Below, one piece after another: positions 1-13,900 of a stretch of DNA of 64,000 bases; within the stretch, counting starts at the first letter, position 1; every line of letters starts with the position of its first letter. Source of the stretch: Siphonodentalium dalli (Eukaryota; Mollusca; Scaphopoda; Gadilida; Siphonodentaliidae); contig CP136069.1 in the NCBI GenBank assembly GCA_032622095.1, positions 4,264,976-4,328,975 of the forward strand, in the 5' to 3' direction. The position numbers and the translations under genes were made by a program. The notes beneath the pieces were generated by a model. That model searched no databases and was not told where the DNA came from. It was given only the letters and a program-made list of their open reading frames with translations.

Positions 1-59
1 CTTTAACTGGAGAACTTCAATCTAATGCTATGTCTCCCATAGCAGTTGAGGCATACACA

Positions 60-152
60 GAATGAGGTCCCCAGAGGGTGAATTTGGTGATGCTAGCCCG
101 CATTGCAGGATTGTGTCATTAAATTCACCCTTTGGGGACCTCATTCTGCAAA
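60..152. repeat. HP-D palindrome
   Basis: Inverted repeat with arms GAATGAGGTCCCCAGAGGG and its complement around a short GC-rich centre. It belongs to a family also seen at about 6.1, 7.2, 8.1, 15.7, 25.8, 41.6, 41.9 and 59.1 kb. Copies are often preceded by TGTCTGTCATTTGCA. It is a probable non-autonomous DNA element. No coding potential is seen. Confidence 0.8.
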
Positions 153-329
153 TGTCAGACACTATGTTCACGCTTGTCTGTTCGAATATTATGTTCTTAA
201 CCACCAGTATCCAGTTGAACTCATTATACCCTGATTTGGCAAAGAAAACTTGGGGGGTATATTGGATTGAATTTGTCAGTCTCTATGTCAGACTGTTCTC
301 CCATCCATCCATCTGTCATTATGTCTCTA

Positions 330-1260
330 TCCGTCCATCAATTGTTTTCTTCTCCAGATACATATTAAAGACCAAATGGGTTTATATATTTAGGTGTGGA
401 TGTTCCCCAGGTGACTCACATTCAGATTTGTTCAAATGAGTTCATCAGGTCAAATATGTGAGAAGTCAGGGCCATAACTCTTTCCTTCCATAGTAATTCT
501 TAAAACAATTTCTTCTCAAGAACCATCTGGACTATTTAGATTATGTTTGGTATGGATGGTCCTTCGGTGACTGGGTTTAGATTTTTTTCAGATTTGGGGT
601 CATTTTAGGAAAATCAGTTCAGTTCAACTCTTAAAATCTAATGTCTGAAATTACCAAATGAATGGATCTCATAGATGGGGATTCACGTTTGTTCAAATAG
701 GGGCGGAGATAAGAGATTTAATTATCAAACAGCCACCCTACCTGTGCTCCGGCGGAGCTATAGTCATCACTCCTCGTCCGTCTATCGTCTGTCCGTCCAA
801 CAACAATTATTTGAACATCTTCTCCTCTGGAACCATAATACCAAATGGGTTCATATTTGGTGTGGATGTTCCCTAGGTGATTCTCATTCAGATTTGTTCA
901 AATGCGGTCACTGGGTCAAATAGTTGCGAAGCCAGGGCCATAACTCTTTCCCACCATTGTAATTCTTTTAAACATCTTCAGAACAATAAGACCGAATGGT
1001 TTCATATTTGGTGTGAATGTTCCCTAGGTGACTCACATTCAGATTTGTTCAAATGAGTTTACTTGAAATAGTTGCGAAGCCAGGGCCATAACTCTTTCCC
1101 TCCATAGTATTCTTAAAGTGACTTCTTCTCAAATACCATCAGGCTATATGGGTTCATATTTGGTATGAAGGATCCTTGGGTGACTGGGGTTCAGATTTGT
1201 TCAAATCAGGTCACTGGGTCAAATGTGGGCGGGGCCAGGGACATAACTCCAAATTTGTTG
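330..1260. repeat. Diverged tandem repeat with GGGCCATAACTCTTTCC motif
   Basis: About five or six degenerate units share phrases such as TTCAGATTTGTTCAAATG, GGTCACTGGGTCAAAT and CCAGGGCCATAACTCTTTCC, so the stretch is an old tandem or repeatedly inserted family. Similar phrases are common in mollusc intergenic DNA as far as I recall. Positions 1261-1740 hold nothing I can identify. Confidence 0.6.
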
Positions 1261-1788
1261 TTTTAGATTTAACTCTTTAGATATCTACTTCTTTTAAAGT
1301 GATTATGAAAAGTTCTGACTGTTGTGGTCTCCAGAGTCCCAGTCTTATCAGTCTTTGCAGTCTGGTGAGCGACCCCACAGTCATTGACTGTCTTGTTGGA
1401 GATCTCCATGAGTAGACTACGATGACATCAAAATAGTCTAGCGAATTAAAAAGACAGATTCGGAGCCGGAGTTTATTGTGCAGACTACGATTACGTAATA
1501 GTAGTCAGCCGATACTAAATTGCGGAATCGGTTTGTGCTTACGCAGTGTATATATAGATACCGTCGTTATGCGATGTGTTATGTTTTTAATCAAGATAGT
1601 GTGGTTATATTCGGTCTCATATAGCAGACAATATTTTAATGAATACAGTAATTAGTAGCTATAGCACTTAGGATGGTTGTGTTTGCAGCCATTAATAACA
1701 TGAAATAGTTTGATGATATACAACATGCTTTTCAAGGTTTTTTTTTGGCCTCAGAAATGGGAAATTGACTTTGGATGGCGTTACATAC

Positions 1789-1920
1789 CTTCACATGGCC
1801 CGTTGAATTTCCTCTCATAACCGGGTTTACACTGTGACACACATCGGAAACTGCCTGGAGAATTTCTGCAATCTTCATTAGTACTGCAGTTGTGTTTACC
1901 CTCGTAACACTCATTAATGT
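1789..1920 (-). CDS. HMCN: Hemicentin-like exon: calcium-binding EGF module 5
   Basis: A 132-bp phase 1 exon (44 residues) between acceptor TTGTTAG at 1921-1927 and donor GTATGT at 1788. It encodes one EGF-CA module opening with DINEC. Six cysteines are present, and NSPGSFRC gives the Asn and aromatic residue of the calcium-binding consensus. After cysteine 4 the spacing is CVSQC, not CxC, like module 2 here and like one subclass of hemicentin EGFs. The last codon is split as G|GT. It is the last exon seen in transcript order, so later EGF modules and the C-terminus lie beyond position 1. The reading frame hits a stop soon after the donor, supporting the splice site. Confidence 0.92.
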
Positions 1921-4900
1921 CTAACAAGAAAAGAAGAAAAGAAAATATCAGCATGGCGTAAACTAATATTTTTGAGCTATGATGCCAGCCATTTTCAAGG
2001 TCATCTTGTAAACAAAACATGTGCTACTACAGTCATGCCCAAAATAATCGACTCCTTAACCACAGCAGAATTATAATGGGTAACTTTTCAGGATTTAGTC
2101 GGAAATATGGCATGTTGCCATTCATTGGAAAGCTTTCATTTGGCCAAAGTTTTTCCTGCAGATAAATCACCGAAAATAAAACATATTCAACCCTTTCTGT
2201 ACTAAATGGATTCTCCCACTCAGTTAAAAAGTGTACATCGGAATGGTTTATTATTCATTTGAAGGATGTTAAGGTGACAACCGCAGACGACAGATAAATA
2301 AAGTGCAGAAGGAACCCTATTTATTGAGGGTATGTTTAGATAATATGGTCATTTGTTAAACTTATTATCTGAACATTTCCTATGGGATAACTACTCATCA
2401 ATGATGCTTTAGTATAGATAGGGTTAAACTTATTATCAGAACATTTCCTATGGGATAACTACTCATCAATGATACTTTAGTATAGAAAGGGTTAAACTTA
2501 TTATCAGAACATTTCCTATGGGATAACTACTCATCAATGATACTTTAGTATAGAAAGGGTTAAACTTATTATCAGAACATTTCCTATGGGATAACTACTC
2601 ATCAATGATGCTTTAGTATAGAAAGGGTTAAACTTATTATCTGAACATTTCCTATGGGATAACTACTCATCATGATGCTTTAGTATAGAAAGGGTTAAAC
2701 TTATTATCTGAACATTTCCTAAGGGATAACTACTCATCAATGATGCGTATAAAAAGATCTATGATCCAAGAGATACAGTAATGCCTTAAATAATCGACTC
2801 CTTAACCACAGAAGAATTATGGGTAATTTTTCAGGAGTTACTCGGAAATATTGCTGGTTGCCATTCACCAGAAAGCGCTCTCACAGAGAGTTTTCCGATG
2901 AATGGCACCAAGCCATATTTCAGACTAAATCCTGAACAATTACCCATAATTCTGCTGCGGTTAACCCTTTACCCAACAAACCGGCCAAATAAAGCTTCAA
3001 CAGCCTAAAATATCTTCGGTCTGTCTCAATAGAACCATACAAATATGGATATCATTGGAACCGGCTCCTTGACCACATTTTGATGGTTACAGTTATGCCC
3101 TGTGCCAATGCATTCTCTTATATATGCGAGTCGACCATAGGTCGCCTCGCATATATAAGAGAATGCATTCTTTAACAATTTTATCATTTTTAATGTGTTA
3201 AGCCAATGCAGTCTCTTATATATGCGAGGCGACCTATGGTCGACTCGCACATATAAGAGAATGCATTGGCACAGGGCCCTTCTGTTGGGTAAAGGGTTAA
3301 GGAGTCGATTATTTAGAGCATTACTGTAGAACTCCTTTATTTATCTATAAATTTCGATCTAAAAACAAATAACTACAAATACAATACAAAATCAGAACTA
3401 TATCTTCCTTTAACACTTTCCTGACTAGAGCTTCATGAAATTTTGCGAAAAACCTGAGCCAATGAATTTTTTAATATATGCGAGTCGCCCATAGGGCACC
3501 TCGCTTATATTAGAGAATGCCTGTGCCTAATACTAATTACCTTGATATTGTAAGCCAGTGCATTCTCTTATATATGCGAGGCTCCCTATCTGAGACTCGC
3601 ATATATAAGAAAATACACTGGCACATGATCTTTAATGCTGCACCAGCGCAGCTCCCTTGTGAAAGGGTTAAAATTGGACTCATCTGGTTCCGATAAAGGC
3701 GTGTATCCATGACGTTCGCACATATGGTTGTCAGGATTATCTCATATATAGGTTAATAGCACCATGTGGGTTTCTGAGAGTCATATTCACGTTGAGCTAT
3801 CTTCTCTGGGTTGTATATATCATCGAGATGGCCAGAGAAGGTAGAGATACTTGAATACCAATCTCGGGAATCTCCATGGTGCCATGGGAACCTCTATGGT
3901 GTTAATTACCTTGTTGCCATGGGAACCTCTATGGTGTTAATTACCTTGTTGCCATGGGAACCTCTATGGTGTTAATTACATTGTTGCCATGGGAACCTCT
4001 ATGGTGTTAATTACCTTGTTGCCATGGGAACCTCTATGGTGTTAATTACATTGTTGCCATGGGAACCTCTATGGTGTTAATTACCTTGTTGCCATGGGAA
4101 CCTCTATGGTGTTAATTACCTTGTTGCCATGGGAACCTCTATGGTGTTAATTACCTTGTTGCCATGGGAACCTCTATGGTGTTAATTACCTTGTTGCCAT
4201 GGGAACCTCCATGGTGTTAATTACCTTGTTGCCATGTAAGATACAGAATCGGAAACAACTAATCATTTATGCATGTATTTGAGAGCATCGCTGGGCGTGA
4301 CAAAATATGCCAGTGGTAAGTCCAACAAAGGCCCATAACTCTGGTTAAAATTGGCAGGTGGAACTCAAATTTGAACTTGACCTGTATTTTGTGCCAGCAA
4401 ACCCACATACCAAATTACATTGTATTGAGTTGAGACTCTCTACAGTTATCATCCGGAAACGAAAAAAGAGAACGGATGGATGAATAGATGGATGGACAAA
4501 CGGACGGACGAACCAATAACAGAATACATCCCCTTTTTTTTAAATGGTTCATATAATAACGAAGCTAATTGTATGGCTAACAGCGTTATCTTTCCGACAA
4601 AAATGTGGGGTAGTGATGTGCGGTCACAGTTTCTAGGTTTTTCGGTTTTATTTCAAAACCAAACTGCAATCGATATATTCTATAAAACCTATTCTGGTTT
4701 CAATTAACTGACAGTGCTGGTCGCTGAATGTCGCTTTTACAAGACGTGTGGTTAGCGCACACTTTTGTCAGCTGCTATTTGCCACCATTACTATAGTAGC
4801 AGTTTCAATTTGGAACATTTGGGTGTCATAAGATCAATAATGGCTCATATTGCCATTGAATATGGAAATCACTGGAAAATGGGTGCAAATAGTAGTATTA

Positions 4901-7900
4901 TGTCATATATAATGCCCTAAATAATTGACTCCTTAACCACAGCAGAATTATGGGTAATATTTCAGGATTTAGTCGGAAATATGGCTTGTTGCCATTCATC
5001 GGAAAGTTCTCCGTAAGAGCTGTATGCATATTGGTATATTGAGTAAAACCATAACCAAAACCTGGTTTTTCTACAAAAACCATACCGAAACTAAAACCAA
5101 AATAAAATTTAAAAAACCGCACATCATAAAAAACCACCCATCGCTATGAGTACCACCCATCGCTATGAGTACCGGCCATCGCTATGAGTACCGGCCATCG
5201 CTAAAATTAATTGTGGGGCACATGGAGATTCACGGCTAATTTATCACACATCGCTAATGTGGGGAACATCACTAAATGTGAGGCACATCGCTAATGTGGG
5301 GCACATCACTAATGTGGGGCACATGGAGATCTAATACCTGAATTAATTGTACAAACCTCTACATATTCCGTTATACAGCATGGCATAACCGGCTGCACAT
5401 CCACATCTATAGCTGCCTCGGGTGTTCACACAAGAATGAGAACACGGAGAGAATTCCTTACATTCATCAATATCTGTAAACATCAATCAGAGAAAAGATA
5501 ATGAGGGGTGTTAAGACGAATCCGCGTTGCAATAGTGTATCTAACCCATAGAGAGCCCCAAATAGACTGAAGCAGATGACACTCTATAGTGCATGCTTCC
5601 ATCTGTGTGAGGCTCCCTGTGGGTTAAACATATAACTTTATCATTGATGCCTGAGATGCATGTCTTACTGAACCAAGCCTTGATATAATGTATCTAACCC
5701 ATAGAGAGCCCCAAATAGACTGAAGCAGACGACACTCTATAGTGCATGCTTCAATCTGCGTGAGGCTCTCTGTGGGTTAAACATTAAACTTTATCATTGA
5801 TGTTTGAGATGCATGTCTTACTGAACCAAGCCTTGAAATAGTGTATCTAACCCATAGAGAGCCCCAAATAGACTGAAGCAGACGACACTCTGTAGTGCAT
5901 GCTTCCATCTGCGTGAGGCTCTCTGTGGGTTAAACATTAAACTTTATCAGTGATGTCTGAGATGCATGTCTTACTGAACCAAGCCTTGATATAATGTCTT
6001 TCATTTGCAGCGGGCTAGCATAACCAAATTCACCCTCAGCGAACTTCATTCTTCTGAGGCCCAACACATTGTTATAGATCCTATAGATACTTCCCAGAAG
6101 ATGAGGCCCAAGCAGAATGAGGTCCCAGAGGGTGAATTTAATTATGCTAGCCCACTGTGCGGGTAGCATCACTAGATTCATTCTCTGTGGACCTCAATAT
6201 ATGCAAATGACAGACACACTATTTCAAGACATGATATTTGTTCTAAAAGCCAGTTGTCGATTGAAAGCGGTAATTTAACCCTTTACCCAACAAACCGGCC
6301 AAATAAAGCTTCAACAGCCTAAAATATCTTCGGTCTGTCTCAATAGAACCATACAAATATGGATATCATTGGAACCGGCTCATTGACCACATTGTGATGG
6401 TTATAGTTATGCCCTGTGCCAATGCATTCTCTTATATATGCGAGTCGACCATAGGTCGCCTCGCATATATAAGAGAATGCATTGGCCTAAAAAAAAATTG
6501 TTTTAACACTTTTTACCATTTTTTCTTACATTCTTTAACAATTTTATAATTTTTAATGTGTTAAGCCAATGCATTGTCTTATATATGCGAGGCGACCTAT
6601 GGTCGACTCGCATATATAAGAGAATGCATTGGCACAGGGCCCTTCTGTTGGGTAAAGGGTTAAGGGAAAATCACTCCCCATGTAGGACCCCTTTGGTGGA
6701 GAGAATGCACAATTTGAAGTTGTTGGAGTCATAGTACGTCATCTCTGAGTCGTCCATTAGGTCGACCTGTGTCTGGCACATCGTATAAAACAGCGTTGGG
6801 AAAGAGACGTGCTGACTATTGACCATAACGTTGTCAATATACATTGAAGGCAATGGTACAGTACCGTACGCAGTAGTATGGGAACATGTATGTGTTGACT
6901 GTCAAAGGACGATTCACGAAATTTGGAAATAAATATATCGCAAAGATATATATGAAGATTCAAGGGAGATGAATGACAAGATCCCAAATTTGAAGCCAAC
7001 GAAAGCATTTACGAGATTCACGCACTGTATATTATATGTATAAATAAAGATACAATGAGGGCCAGTTTATAGTACATTGTTAGATGACACTATCACGGCG
7101 TATTTTCATGAACATATTCTGGTGAAAATATCATGTCTTGAAATAGTGTGTCTTGAAATAGTGTGTCTGTCATTTGCAGAATGAGGTCCCCAGAGGGTGA
7201 ATTTAGTGATGCTATCCCGCATAGTGGGCTAGCATCATTAAATTCACCCTCTGGGGACCTCATTCTGCTTAGGCCCTCAACTGCTATGGTAAACCTAGGA
7301 TCAGATTGAAGTTCCCCAGTTGAAGTTGGTGATGTTCACCCATTGGGAGTAGTAATGTAACAAGGGGTTCAAGAGGAGTAGATCAAAGAAAACATCAAAG
7401 ACTTACTAACCCTTTATAGAGCCCCACATAGACTGGAGCAGACGACACTATGCAGTGCATGCTTCCATCTGTGTGAGGCTCCCTGTGGGATAAATCTCTT
7501 AATTAACCCTTAACCCAACAAAACGGCAAAACCGGCCAAATAAAGCTTCAACAGCCTAAAATATCTTCGGTCTGTCTCAATAGAACCATACAAATATGGA
7601 TATCATTGGAACCGGTTCATTGACCACATTGTGATAGTTACAGTTATGCCCTGTGCCAATGCATTCTCTTATATATATACATAGGTCGCCTCGCATATAT
7701 AAGAGAATGCATTGGCCTAAAAAAAATCTTTTTACAATTTTTTCTTACATTCTTTAACAATTTTATAATTTTTAATGTGTTAAGCCAATGCATTCTCTTA
7801 TATATGCGAGGCGACCTATGGTCGACTCGCATATATAAGAGAATGCATTGGCACAGGGCCGTTCTGTTGGGTAAAGGGTTAACAGATTGGGTGCCTCGAT

Positions 7901-10900
7901 TATGGATTTTATCTTCTGCTAATTAGGGGATATAGAAACTTCCCAGATGGGAAAACGTAACTAAAAACAATGTTAATTTGATACCATAGATAGTTCCCAG
8001 AAAATGAGGCCTAAGCAGAATGAGGTCCCCAGAGGGTGAATTTAGTGATGCTAGCCCGCTATGCGGGATAACATCACTAAATTCACCCTCTGGGGACCTC
8101 ATTCTGCAAATGACAGACACACTATTTGCAGGCTTGATAATGTGTATGTGTGATATGGTGTGGTATCATGATAATGTCTATGTGTGATATGGTGTGGTAT
8201 CATGATAATGTGTGATATGGTGTGGTATAATGTGTATGTGTGATATGGTGTGGTATAATGTGTATGTTTGATATGGTGTGGTATAATGTGTATGTGTGAT
8301 ATGGTGTGGTATAATGTGTATGTGTGATATGGTGTGGTATAATGTGCATGTGTGATATGGTGTGGTATAATGTCTATGTGTGATATGGTGTGGTATAATG
8401 TGTATGTGTGATATGGTGTGGTATAATGTCTATGTGTGATATGGTGTGGTATAATGTGTATGTGTGCTATGGTGTGGTATAATGTGTATGTGTGATATGG
8501 TGTGGTATAATGTCTATGTGTGATATGGTGTGGTGTATGTGTGATATGGTGTGGTATAATGTCTATGTGTGATATGGTGTGGTATAATTGGTATGTGTGA
8601 TATGGTGTGGTATAATGTGTATGTGTGATATGGTGTGGTATAATGTCTATGTGTGATATGGTGTGGTATAATGTATATGTGTGATATGGTGTGGTATAAT
8701 GTCTATGTGTGATATGGTGTGGTATTAATGTCTATGTGTGATATGGTGTGGTATAATGTGTATGTGTGATATGGTGTGGTATAATGTGTATGTGTGATAT
8801 GGTGTGGTATAATGTGTATGTGTGATATGGTGTGGTATAATGTGTATGTGTGATATGGTGTGGTATAATGTCTATGTGTGATATGGTGTGGTATAATGTG
8901 TATGTGTGATATGGTGTGGTATAATTTGTATGTGTGATATGGTGTGGTATAATGTGTATGTGTGATATGGTGTGGTATAATGTCTATGTGTGATATGGTG
9001 TGGTATAATGTGTATGTGTGATATGGTGTGGTATAATGTGTATGTGTGATATGGTGTGGTATAATGTCTATGTGTGATATGGTGTGGTATAATGTCTATG
9101 TGTGATATGGTGTGGTATAATGTGTATGTGTGATATGGTGTGGTATAATGTCTATGTGTGATATGGTGTGGTATAAAGTGTATGTGTGATATGGTGTGGT
9201 ATAATGTATATGTGTGATATGGTGTGGTATAATGTGTATGTGTGATATGGTGTGGTATAATGTGTATGTGTGATATGGTGTGGTATTAATGTCTATGTGT
9301 GATATGGTGTGGTATAATGTGTATGTGTGATATGGTGTGGTATAATGTCTATGTGTGATATGGTGTGGTATAATGTGTATGTGTGATATGGTGTGGTATA
9401 ATGTGTATGTGTGATATGGTGTGGAATAATGTGTATGTGTGATATGGTGTGGTATAATGTGTATGTGTGATATGGTGTGGTATAATGTGTATGTGTGATA
9501 TGGTGTGGTATAATGTGTATGTGTGATATGGTGTGGTATAATGTGTATGTGTGATATGGTGTGGTATAATGTGTATGTGTGATATGGTGTGGTATAATGT
9601 CTATGTGTGATATGGTGTGGTATAATGTCTATGTGTGATATGGTGTGGTATAATGTGTATGTGTGATATGGTGTGGTATAATGTGTATGTGTGATATGGT
9701 GTGGTATAATGTCTATGTGTGATATGGTGTGGTATTTTTCTGTTTTGTTAAATTGATACTGTTGAAATCATGTTTTTTTAATAAATCTGTGATTTTACAT
9801 TGTAGTATTACATTGTAGTAAACAGTGATTGGTTCTTTGAACTAAATCACAATAAAATATAGCATTACAAAAACCCATCTTTGTTGAATTGAATCTTAGT
9901 TTTAGTGACCCCTGAACTGTATACTTTTCCATGTTGTGATTTCATGGCAAATTTTTATAGCGGTAGATCAGGGGGGGATTGTTTTCGGGCACGTATGCCA
10001 TGGTGGGTGGGTGGACAATGGGACCAACAAACAATTTTTATATCATGTCTTGAAAATAGTATGTCTTGAAATAGTGTGTCTGTCATTTGCATATCGAGGT
10101 CCCCACCCTTACATTTTCTAAGTGTACACTTTCATTGTAAGTGTAGTTCAGGTATACATGTATACTACACTTGCAGCTGTTCTTTTTTTTAATTCAGTAC
10201 ACTTGTACCACACTTACGTTTTCGAAATGTAGGCTTATTTTGTAAGTGTAGTATAAGTGTACACTTGCTCTACACATATGAGACTTTTAAAATGTTTGGG
10301 CATGCTGCCCGCACTTACAGCTACACTTATTGTACTTTGAAAATATCTATCTACACTTATGCCACACTTATGATACTTTTAAAATGTTTGGGAATTTTTT
10401 AACGCTGCCCACACTTGTAGGTACACTTATGGAACTTTGGAAAGATTGATCTACACATATGATTATTAGCAGATAGCATTTTGTATCAGATTTTTGCTAA
10501 AATTGTTCAACTAACTGATTACGAAACGTGCCAGCTGGCTCGGCGTATAAATAAAAAATGTAGCACGTGCCAGAGATGCCAATGTCGAGCCAAGCGAAGA
10601 TAGCCTGACCCGAGTTTGGTGCGACATATAAAACAGGGTTAACTTACCCATACATTCTCCATCAACGAGTCGGTAACCTTTAGCACATAGACATGTGTAA
10701 CCTCCATTCTTGTTGACACATTGGTGACTACATGGATTTTCTTCACATTCATTCACATCTAAAAGAATAATAAAATGAAAGTGTCAATGAAACTGTAGCT
10801 CAACTAAAATAATTTTAAGCTGAGCAGTCAATAGAAGAAGAAGAAGAAAAGTCAAAAAGTTTCAGTAAATGGATTCTATTGTGTAAATGAAACAATTGTC

Positions 10901-13900
10901 ATTTAAAACATTTCTCCAATAAATGTGGGCAGCAGGGTGTGCCGATGGATTCAAATGTGAAATCTCAAGATGGCGGCCATGTTTTTTAACATATTTCGGA
11001 TAAATTTGGCAGCTCCACCTAGAGGTCACCCCAAAAAACAATACGAAGTTGTGATGAGGGATGTAGCATGTAGTAGAGATGGGCGGTTTTGATTTTTTAC
11101 ATTCGGTTTCGTTTTTTTTGGGAGAAAAAACCTCGGTTTCGGTTCGGTTTTCGTTTTTTTTTTACTAGATAGTGAAATATTATACTGAAATACATACAAT
11201 TTGAGTATATACTTTCAAAGTAACCGTAATTAGAGTAAATAATGTCCCAATAACGTTGAATATTTGAGGAAGGAACTGCGATCACCGGTAAACAACGGGA
11301 CAAAATGCCGACGCAAAATTAATCCAATGCGATAAGATCATAAAGATGATACAATTCGGTATTTAAAAAAAAATAAACACCCCCATCTTCACTGTTCAAT
11401 GTTCATCCCTTTCTGACATGTTTAAAACATATTTATCATATTATATGCATTATAGTATCTGAGAATTCAACAGCAAACAGCAAATTCACAAACAGTGGGC
11501 GTCCTTGACCTGACTGTGTAACAATTCTTGACACGTGCATGATTGACCCACATTCAATGACTGTGGTGTTATCGCTTTGATGTCTGTGATTGATGTTGCG
11601 ACATAGTTTACAAGCTGCACATGGTTTGCCCAGATTACGTCACATCGGAATGTCCAGACGATCAAAGTGTTCATACCATTTACTTGGTTTAGTTTTCGAC
11701 TGTCTGACCAGGTTGCTGGTATTTGCATGCTCTGATACGACGTTTTTATGACATATTAAGCAGCGACATTTTTTGGAGTCGTCTCCAGTTAGACGCGTAA
11801 AATAACTCCAAACAGGGCTTTTTGTTGAACCCTGTTCGTTATTTTGTTCGGCCATGTTTTGAAAAAGAACAAAAACAGTCGCCTACGATATTATAACAAC
11901 ACATATCTGAGACGAAATGGACACATTCCGATATAATATTGATCAGAGAGGCCGATAATTTGATAACAATATCAACTAATAAGTACCTGGGGAGGTATAA
12001 TAAGTCGATTTAAGTGAAAAATAAACATATTAAAAAAAACCGTAATGTCGGTTTGAGCAGAATCACGTCGGTCGGTTTTCGGTTTATTGTCAAAAACCGA
12101 AACCGAGTTGTTTTCTCGGTTAACCGCCCATCACTAGCATGTAGGGTGTGCCAAAGGATTTTAGTCATGAAAAGAGTAAAACAATGTTTTTTAATGAAAT
12201 TCGGAAAATATCAAGACTGCTGCTGGTGGCCATGTTTTTCATCGAAGATCGCTAAAATTTTATGGCTCCCATCTAGAGGAGATCCTAAACATGCCTGTAA
12301 ATTTTCAAAACATTTCTCCAAAAAATGCGGGCTGCAGGTTGTGCCGATGGATTCAAATTTGAAATCCAAAATGGCTGCTGGCGGCCAAGTTTTTCCAACA
12401 TATTTTGGAAAAAATGGATGAATCCCATGAAGTTTGGTGATGATTGGATGAGGGATGCGGCCTTTGGTGAGCCAAAGGAAATTTTTGACGGATGTACGTA
12501 CAGACGATGACGGACGCCAATCCATGGCAATAGCTCAAGCTTGACTTTGTCAAGTTTAGCAACAAAAACCTCAAAACAGTGCACCAGACTCATCACTAGG
12601 ACCAGGGTCCGCGCTGGACCGAAATTAACTTTTGCCAAATGAAAATATTTTTTGCCAAATTATTTTAGCAATTGCCAAGTATCATTTTCTGCAACCTTAA
12701 GTCTTATGTTTCGACACTCGCGGTTTGAACAACTTTCTATATCGATAGAAAAGTAGTTAGTTGATTATTAATTATACTCGCATCTCTATTGTGGTTTATC
12801 ACACAACAATAAGCCAATCACCGAACAATACAATGGTAGAATGGTTTCTCCATTAGAATATAGTAATCCCTCCAACCATCAGTACTAATGCTATGTGATT
12901 AATTGCACCTTAACCCTTTTCCCAACAGCACATGTAGTTAAACCACGTCATATAGCCAACGTCACCAGGTATGAAGGTAATTACGTTAGCCAACAGGAAT
13001 TTGACGTTATAATATCATTGGGTGTTTCCCAATACTGGCCACAGGTATATGTGCCATGTGTATCATCCGATATGCAATAACAAACAAGCTTTCACTTTAT
13101 ATAATAAGTGTCATCTGTGAATAAGATAATGGAAACCAATAGACGAACTAAATATTGTGCATATAAACAACCGTTTATCTTCATTTTATCACACATGTGA
13201 GTCAAAAATGACATTTTATGCAAATTTACGGTATGCCTATGCGAGTATGTCCTTTAAGTTTGTTTACCCACGGATTCGTGTCCTGATTGAAAAAAAAATA
13301 ATTCATGATTTTTGAAAACAAAAAAGCGTATTATAAATAAAATAATTAAACCAAATGTCTTTATATTTGATGTGCATTAATCATATAAACCATGATTTGA
13401 CAAAAGTTGTAAAAAGACTTTCGATAAAAGCGCAAATTATTAGCAATTACGTCACGTTGCTTTGTGAAAGTTTGTAAATTTTCGTGCAAAAACCACATGT
13501 TCAAAGGTCACTTTTTGTTGATTCTAAGAATGTTTTCATTGACAACCAATGACATCAATGATTAGAAGTTTGAACTGATTTCATTGGCTCAAGTTTAGGG
13601 GTGGAGTTTCCCCATTGATGCTAATTAGATGACAGAAAACGTGCGCGAATTGTTCGAAATGGCAGTGGGCTAACTTGAGACGTCGCCAGCAGGTGCTCGA
13701 ATGTGTCGCTTGGGATATTCTTTGTTTTATCGACATTGCGTTGATATAAGTACCTTATTACTTTATACTCGGTAATTATATATGCATACACGCAAAGAAG
13801 TTTCCCAAGATGAATTTGAGATATCTGCATGTCAACTGTAAACTCGGCTTTATTTAGAAGCACCCGCATTGGGCTGACTTGATGTAAAACCAGGAGATAT

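Larger units (their letters stand above)
10905..12590. repeat. Degenerate satellite-like repeat interrupted by a hAT element
   Basis: Units with ACATTTCTCCAA, GTGTGCCGATGGATTCAAAT and a GGCGGCCA block occur at about 10905-11000 and 12300-12420, with further related sequence at 12145-12290. The element at 11074-12136 splits this stretch, and the sequence on either side joins cleanly when one 8-bp duplication is removed. Confidence 0.65.

Noticed and set aside
4480..4707. Forward frame starting [12 protein letters not shown]
   Set aside because: It starts in a GATGGATGGACAAACGGACG simple repeat belonging to a diverged dispersed family. No domain.
8136..9735. Regular array as a CRISPR-like locus
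   Set aside because: Units are contiguous with no spacers, and the DNA is animal. It is a minisatellite.
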